NCBI GenBank assembly: GCA_001599595.1
Contig: BCHH01000001.1
Coordinates: 1,811,032 to 1,875,031 of the forward strand
Source: Beverwykella pulmonaria
Taxonomy: Eukaryota; Ascomycota; Dothideomycetes; Pleosporales; Melanommataceae
Direction of reading: 5' to 3'
Length of the DNA: 64,000 bases
Of the stretch, positions 58,385-64,000 are shown in pieces (position 1 is the stretch's first letter; every line of letters starts with the position of its first letter). A program made the translations under genes and the position numbers. The notes beneath the pieces were generated by a model. That model saw only the letters and a program-made list of their open reading frames with translations, was not told the DNA's origin and searched no databases.

Positions 58385-59434
58385 TAACCACGATTCCTTT
58401 TTTATTTTTCTTGGCATTTTGTTTTTAGATCTCTCTTATTGTTCGCTCTCCTAATCAAAATCTAGTACAACAGCAACAATGACTTCACTTTTGCACGCCC
58501 TTCTTTGGTAGCACTTTACAGTTCTGTTTTGCGCCAAGGAGAGGTGCTCACAAGCTCATCAGCCCGCGCGATTCCTCACGAGAAGTTCAGATCGACTTTC
58601 TCCAACCTTCTTCAAGAGAAAGCACCCTGGCTCATCCCTGAATAACTCTCACGGATGGCGGCATGTGCTAGTCGTTCCCATCTTACAATGCTAACTGTAA
58701 CGGGTTAAAGACTACACAGTGTTACACACCAATCCCTCTACAACACTGTGCAACCAGATAGATGATTCTAAGACATTCATGGATTCTGGATGGCATGATT
58801 CATCAATCACCAATGTTCACATTGAGGTTCTCTGCTCCCCACACGCAGGATGAATAAAGTACTCTAGCGAATACGGGCAGAGATCGCCCCATCGGCCCCC
58901 AAATTCCCGGAAAGGATTCCGCCAAACTGTCATTTGGATAATCAAAATTCGGTGCTAGCCCTGCTGCAACGGCCAGTCCAAGCAGGGCTAGGACACCGTT
59001 GATCAGGGATGTTCGTCGATATCATCTTTCCGATTGGTTGATTGGCGGGAATTGAGCTTGCCCCCTGGGTTCTTTGGTCCGGGATACACCATGCAACTTA
59101 ATTTTCTTCTCTTCCCCTTACCACCTTCCCAAGCCTTACAAGGTGAGCCTCCGAGCGTTGCCTTTACCTGATGTAGTTTGGAGCCACGCTAGTACCCTCC
59201 ATGCTGTGTGTCACTCAGGCGCTACCGCAGACTACGCTTCGGGGTTTAATATGGAAAACGCGACTAGCACGTTCCTGGTTGCAACCTGTGGTATCCACAG
59301 GACAAGGACTGTTAATATTGAAAGGCATGGAATCTGCCTCGCGATGATTAGGCAATCTGTGTACCTTCGTTCTCTGCAGGAGTATATCCTTCTTGCGCTC
59401 GACCTACCTGGAAATAATGGTAGGGCAAGGCATC
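58385..59434. other. Intergenic region, 1.05 kb
   Basis: tRNA terminator at its left end and presumed promoter of the surface-protein gene at its right. The frame 59074-59580 overlaps the true first exon in another frame and is rejected. No repeat or second RNA gene recognised. Confidence 0.4.
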
Positions 59435-62400
59435 ATGAAGGTCATTCTTTTGCTCAGTTGGCTATCACTCGCCTTTGCGGCGTCTGGTTTGTGTCCACTA
59501 CATTCGCGCTGACAGTACAAATGCTCACCTTTTGCTACAGAGTCCTCGAGCTCGAGTTCGAGCTCAGTGAAGAGTTCTAGCTTCTCTTCAAATTCGTCGT
59601 CTTCGTCAAGTTCTTCGACACAGCCGTCTTCGTCGAGCCTCTCCACAATTCGGTTATCTACATCGAGCAGTTCTTCGGTCCAGTCGTCACCCTCAAGTTC
59701 TTCAACCGTTCCGTCGTCTTCGTCGCAAAGTGTTGGAAGTTTGACATCAACGGGTCTGAGAGCTACCATTACAACGTCAAGCGCACCGTCTTCGTCAGGA
59801 TCCGCATCTGCGAGCGCTTCTTTGGGTGTGCTAGCTCAGTCTACGGCTATCAGAAACTCCACTATAGGGAACTCAACAGCCGCTCCAACACCTACTGGAC
59901 CAGTGACCTACGTAAATCCATGGGCGGGAAACTTCTCGGCGCCTGTTCCTCCCACCGGCACAGGTAGCGATTATGCACTTCAATGTCAGAATGCGTACTT
60001 CAGCTTCACGTCGATCAATTCGGATTTCATCACGGCAACCGCTTCTCTGTATAATCTTACATCAGTAATCAGAAGTACAACTGTGTATGAAGTTCAGTAA
60101 GTACTTTACTCTTGAACACTCTACTCCATTTGGGCTGACAGTGTTTTACAGCACATACTATACAACATCATTCTATACACTCTGTGATGGCCACCCGCGT
60201 GTCATCACATCCATGCCCACGGCAACATCAACAACAGTCCTCCCTCCGTCCACAACTGTAATACTCGCTCAAGGCGTCTCCTGGGCATCGCTCAATGACC
60301 CAAACTGCACTGTTAGTTGGGATGACTGCAGTGGCCTTTGGTCGCGATATGCCTCTGCATCCAGTGTGTACCAGTCAGTCTCCTTTGAGAAGGCTAACAC
60401 AGTGGTGTCGCTTGGACCAGGAGCAAGTTTTTGGGTTGTTAACGGAGTCACGACCACGTTTCCAGCGCCATTACCCTTTTCGATTTCTCTCGGAGACGAG
60501 TATATCCACCGGTCGCCGCCTGGGAGTAACTACATCATTGTCACTACGCCTCCGCCCGGTGGACTCTTCCTTGACGATGGATATCATATGACAGCGGGAG
60601 GGGCACCAGTTACCATTCAGCATGTTGTAAACTTCACAAACACGCCTTATACCCCTCACTGTCGTACTGAGAAGCCCACGTGCACAGCAAATCAACGATG
60701 TCAGATTGGGGGCGACAGAGTGGAAGTGTTCTACTTCCCACCCAAAACAAACGCGACTCGAGATATGTGCGCTACAGCACCGCTCGGGAATGGAGTGGTT
60801 AGTCGACCTCCAACCAACTTCACCTGGACACCGATCACCACAGGTCCATATACAGTTCTCCCTGGCGGAACCACTTGGTACTCTGGCAATGTCTACGTTT
60901 CCCTGAACCGCATAAGTGCAGAGTGCACATGGTCTGGCGTCCCTGTCGACGTAGGAGAAGAGCATGCAGGCCAAATTCTGACAATGGCGCCCTCCGAACT
61001 GTTCTCTCAGCGAGCATTCCCCATCACCACCGGGTCGCAATCTGGAATGATAGATTTCGAACCATATGCGTACTCATTCAATTTCGCCGATCTCCAAGAA
61101 CCATACCCTTGGTCCGCTTGGGATGGAGCTCCAGAGTGCGTGGTAGACCACTGCTCGATCATTAACGGATCGTATAACCCCTGGCTTGCAGTGCCTGAGG
61201 CTATTCGCCGCCTGGATCCTAAGTGGGCAACTTGCGACCTTGCTTTGTATGGGTTGTATGATCCGCCTAGGGCTTTGAGTTCGGTGGGGAATATCTTCGC
61301 TACTTTGACAAGTACAGTTCCGAAGCAGGAACCTACACCAGGACAGCCGGCTCAGAGCCAGGTACAACCGTCGAAGACAGCTGATCCCCCCGCGCCAGGA
61401 CAGAGCGATACACCAGGTCCTGTTGATCCTCCTACCAATAGCGCTCCTGCGAACAGCGCTCCTGCGAATAACCCACCTGCGAACAGTGCTCCTGCGAATA
61501 ACCCACCTACGAACAACCCACCTACAAACAATCCGCCCTCTAACAAACCTCCTGCAAATAGTCCTCCCATAGTTACACCAGCGCCTATACCTATCCCGCC
61601 CGCACCAACAACAATCGGTACCATAGGCAGCACGGCCGTCGTCCTCGATCCCTCTGACCCAACACACATCATCATCGGCACAACAACCCTCGCCCCTGGC
61701 TCCCCAGGTCTCACCCTCGGCGGCGGAACCTCCATCACCATGCGCGACCCAACCCACATCATTATCTCTGCCCCAGGACAAGCCGCTCCCTCGACAATCA
61801 ACGTCCCGCAACCCGCGGCCGCGGCCCCAACCCAAGGCGTAGTCGTCACTCTTCCCAACGGCGAACTCGTCACCGCGACCGCGATTCCCGGGCCCAGCGG
61901 AAGCAGCAGTATCGTCGTGAGCGGGACTCTGCTCAGCGAGGGCGGCCCAGCTGTCACACTGCCCAACGGTGTCGTGATATCCGAAGCACCAAAAGGAACC
62001 GGCATCGTAGTTATCGACCCCTCGTCTGGCGCTACGTCCACGATCCCATTCTCCAGCGTCCCCGGCATCGCGAATCCTGTCCCCACCCAGGGCGTAATCG
62101 TAACATTGCCCAACGGCGAAGTCGTAACGGCAACGGCGATCCCTGGACCTCATGGGAGCAGCATCATAGTCAGCGGGACGATTCTCAGCGAAGGCGGACC
62201 CGCACTCACGCTTCCGAATGGCGTCGTGCTCTCGGAAGCACCACAAGGAACAGGCATCGTCGTCGTCGACCCTTCGTCCGGCGCCACAACTACCATCCCG
62301 TTCTCTAGCGTCTCGGGACTTGGAGCTCCGGCGCCGACGGCGCATCCTGAGCCCGGTGCTGTTATTACGGTAGGAGGGAAGACGTACACGGTTATTAGTG

Positions 62401-62702
62401 TTAGTGGCACGGTGTATATACCTGACCTAGGGGTCACATTAGTGCCTGGTGGGACCGCGACAACGATCAATGGGACGGTGCTTAGTGATGCGGGGACCGG
62501 GGTGGTAGTGGGAAGCACGACGCAACCGTTTTCTACTGTTACGGTGACGGATCAACCGAGTGGGACGCAGGCTGCGTCGGGGGGTTTTACAGGGAGGGCG
62601 ACGAGGTTGAGGAGTAGCAGTGGAGAGGGGTGGTGGACGTGGGTGTGGTTTGGAAGTTGGATGGTCGGGATGCTGGTGCTTGGGGGAGGTGTGATATTAT
62701 AG
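59435..62702 (+). CDS. Large secreted Ser/Thr/Pro-rich cell-surface protein, probably GPI-anchored
   Basis: Function unknown; likely a cell-wall or surface glycoprotein. There are three exons, 59435-59486, 59541-60096 and 60152-62702 (1052 aa). Exon 1 encodes a signal peptide (MKVILLLSWLSLAFAAS). A Ser run (about 18-110, TCG/TCT codons) is followed by a Cys-containing extracellular region (about 150-560) with many N-glycosylation sequons and motifs such as VTYVNPWAGNF, SFYTLCDG and CVVDHCSI. Next comes a 5-residue repeat of the NSAPA/NNPPT type, then two tandem 85-residue units (VVTLPNGE, ATAIPGP, SEGGPA, SGATSTIPFSSV). The tail ends SSSGEGWWTWVWFGSWMVG then a hydrophobic end, consistent with a GPI signal. 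No catalytic domain was recognised. Confidence 0.8.
61437..61568 (+). repeat. 15-bp tandem repeat coding N-x-(A/P)-P-x units
   Basis: About nine imperfect 15-bp units encode NSAPA, NSAPA, NNPPA, NSAPA, NNPPT, NNPPT, NNPPS, NKPPA, NSPP. A flexible linker within the surface protein and a likely site of length variation. Confidence 0.85.
61827..62333 (+). repeat. Two 255-bp tandem units inside the surface-protein gene
   Basis: The first unit starts at 61827 (PTQGVVVTLPNGELV), the second at 62082 (PTQGVIVTLPNGEVV), a 255-bp period. The second lacks one Ser codon in the PHGSSI segment. The copies are close in protein but differ at many third positions, so the duplication is not recent. Confidence 0.85.
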
Positions 62703-63200
62703 ATAAAAGGGGCAGGCATGTTAATGATGTCTAATGTCATAATGTTTTACGTTCAATCGTGTTGTCAAAGACTTCGTCCAAAGACTAACTGGAATATGAG
62801 GCGGCTTGGGAATGTGTGTCCGAGTGCACCCCACAACATTTGCTCAGCTTCAGGGAGAGTCTACTGGATCATTCAATTGTTCATGCGGGCGACGAGATGT
62901 GATACAGCTTCGAACTTGTTGCAGTTATAGGCCGTACTACAATCGAAGAGCAGGTTTATGGGGTAGTTGCGTTGAACACTTGACAGTCACGAAGCACCGA
63001 TCACACTTCAACGCACAGAGCAAATGCAGAATTCAAGGTGTAGTATTAGAATTCTCCCATAGCGATGCCACGTTGGGCTTTGGTATCATACAGTAAAGAC
63101 TTGAATTGCGAGGCGCTCTCGCGCCCTCGCATCCTTCCCAACTCCATCTCGTTATCGTCCGTCATCGTTCGTAATCGTACATGTGCGTCTGAGCAAGCAT
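62703..63200. other. Convergent intergenic region, 498 bp
   Basis: 3' ends of the surface-protein gene and the Hsp12-like gene. No supported coding sequence or RNA gene. Confidence 0.4.
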
Positions 63201-63519
63201 CTAGTGCCTGTCGAGGCCCACAGCGTGCTTGGCCTTGTCGACAATAGAGCCGCCGGTGCTGCCGTGCACCTCGCGGTCCTTGCTGCGGCCCAGCTTGTCT
63301 GAGAACTCCTGGCCGTGGCTCTTGGTGCTGTCGGGTTGGGCACCACTGTAATTATTAGTTGATTGTGTCTCGAGGGGGAGGGGGAGGGACATACCGAACG
63401 ATCTTGTCACCGGTATCGGTGAAGGTCTCTTTGACTTTTTGCTGAGTCGACTTGGTGGAGTCGGGGACCATCGACTCGCCGAGCTTCGTATGTAGGTCTT
63501 TGCGGCCGATGTCTGACAT
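63201..63519 (-). CDS. Hsp9/Hsp12-family stress protein
   Basis: Small hydrophilic, membrane-associating stress proteins induced by heat, osmotic shock and starvation. There are two exons on the minus strand, 63519-63395 and 63345-63201 (89 aa, normal length). The start MSDIGRKDLHTKLGESMVPD matches the family signature (S-x-x-GR with KL/E-x-x-x-P-S/D), followed by STKSTQQKVKETFTDTGDK and, across the intron, QPDSTKSHGQEFSDKLGRSK. The protein has no cysteine and is rich in Lys, Asp, Ser and Gly, as expected. The junction restores an Arg codon (CG+T). Upstream stress-element candidates are listed separately. Confidence 0.92.
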
Positions 63520-64000
63520 GTTGGTGGTTGGTTGGTGTGGTGGGTTTGGGTTTGAAGGGCTAATTGTGGTAGTAGATTGTAGGAGTGAAGGCTGATGTTA
63601 TTGATAGAAAGAGAATGGGGTTGAGCAGAGGAGAGGTGTTTATGTATTGACTCCCTCGAGCCTGGCTGCTTCCTACGTCATGCTCTGCCTTCCTTGTTCA
63701 ATGTCTGCTTGTCAATCATCTCCTTTCCATCTGGACAAGGCATGACCGTCGGCGTCATGGAAGCAGGGGCGTGTTTCTTTCATCGTGATTGCCGTGTTGG
63801 CCCAATTGGCTGGCTTTGTCTTGTTGCAGCACGTTGCCCCTTCGGTTTGAACGGGTGGAGGTGTGATGTCATTGCATTGCGCCACATGTGGCACGGGCCA
63901 AGAGATGCGGCGCAGGGCACGAATGAGGGAATGGTATCGGGGACATGCTCAAGAATGCTGCTATCGACCAAGCCGAATCTTGTCATCTTCTCAACGAGCT
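63520..64000. promoter_or_regulatory. Upstream region of Hsp12-like gene with candidate STRE sites
   Basis: AGGGG at 63765-63769 and CCCCT at 63837-63841 are candidate stress-response elements (the binding site of Msn2/4-type factors in yeast), about 250 and 320 bp upstream of the start codon. An AT-rich ATACATAAACA-like stretch on the minus strand near 63,640 could serve as a TATA region. No gene is supported here; minus-strand frames at 63712-63986 show no family signal. Confidence 0.35.

Noticed and set aside
61352..62113. 253-codon minus-strand frame with GGLFAGG-type repeats
   Set aside because: Reverse translation of the N-x-P-P-x and TLPNG repeats; not independent coding.
61074..62345. 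423-codon open frame on the minus strand
   Set aside because: Antisense to the repetitive surface-protein gene; rich in Arg, Asp, Trp and Cys with no domain. A shadow of biased codon use.
1..64000. CRISPR arrays, insertion sequences, bacterial operon features, ribosome binding sites
   Set aside because: The window is eukaryotic; no regularly spaced direct repeats with unique spacers and no transposase-like or reverse-transcriptase-like frame were seen.
1..64000. Secondary-metabolite gene cluster or viral insertion
   Set aside because: No synthase, P450 cluster, transporter set or viral replication gene was recognised; the genes are mostly scattered housekeeping functions.

Overview
The window is nuclear DNA of a filamentous ascomycete (Pezizomycotina; a Dothideomycete is my best guess, inferred from gene content rather than from any single diagnostic marker). 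The signs are protein genes broken by many 45-90 nt GT..AG introns, intergenic gaps of 0.2-2 kb, genes on both strands without operons, an isolated 5S rRNA gene, an intron-bearing nuclear tRNA, and typical mould families (NACHT-ankyrin STAND protein, DUF7025-AAA ATPase, DUF2985 membrane protein, BTB paralogues, a Ser/Thr/Pro-rich surface protein). Gene models were built by joining reading frames through splice sites read by eye. All multi-exon models keep frame across every junction, but no transcript data were available.

Layout. 1-2,942: 5' end of the anaphase-promoting complex subunit Apc1 (runs off the left edge), divergent from a WD40-like Nup37-type nucleoporin. 3,908-13,348: accessory block with a STAND-N-domain/proline-rich/SH3-like protein, divergently paired with an intact NACHT-ankyrin (NLR-like) protein that converges on a DUF7025-AAA ATPase. 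14,557-20,333: eIF2A and a DUF2985 membrane protein. 20,805-23,141: a BTB gene followed by two decayed relatives. 23,454-34,217: conserved housekeeping genes (prefoldin 6, Vps4, karyopherin Kap121/Pse1, a CBS-PB1 membrane protein, ribosomal protein eS26). 34,560-43,205: VanZ-like membrane protein, SAGA subunit Spt7, and an unrecognised acidic protein with what looks like repeated exon-intron units. 43,206-46,099: gene-poor, with a 5S rRNA gene. 46,100-58,074: rhomboid protease, Dhh1 helicase, F-box-like protein, mitochondrial enoyl-CoA hydratase, HIT hydrolase, EFM5-type methyltransferase and LACTB2-like hydrolase. 58,289-63,519: tRNA-Ser(UGA), a large repetitive cell-surface protein and an Hsp9/Hsp12-type stress protein.

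Most genes are unrelated housekeeping functions. The stretch that reads like one system is 3.9-11.0 kb: two head-to-head genes whose proteins begin with the same kind of fungal STAND-type helical N-terminal domain. One carries a NACHT switch with ankyrin repeats, the other an SH3-like tail behind a proline-rich linker. This resembles sensor/partner pairs described for fungal NLRs and is the best candidate here for an undescribed system. Other points of interest are the duplicated exon-intron units with a GC-AG intron (41.6-42.2 kb), the 18-bp repeat that builds the rhomboid presequence, the decaying BTB cluster and the 85-residue tandem repeat in the surface protein.
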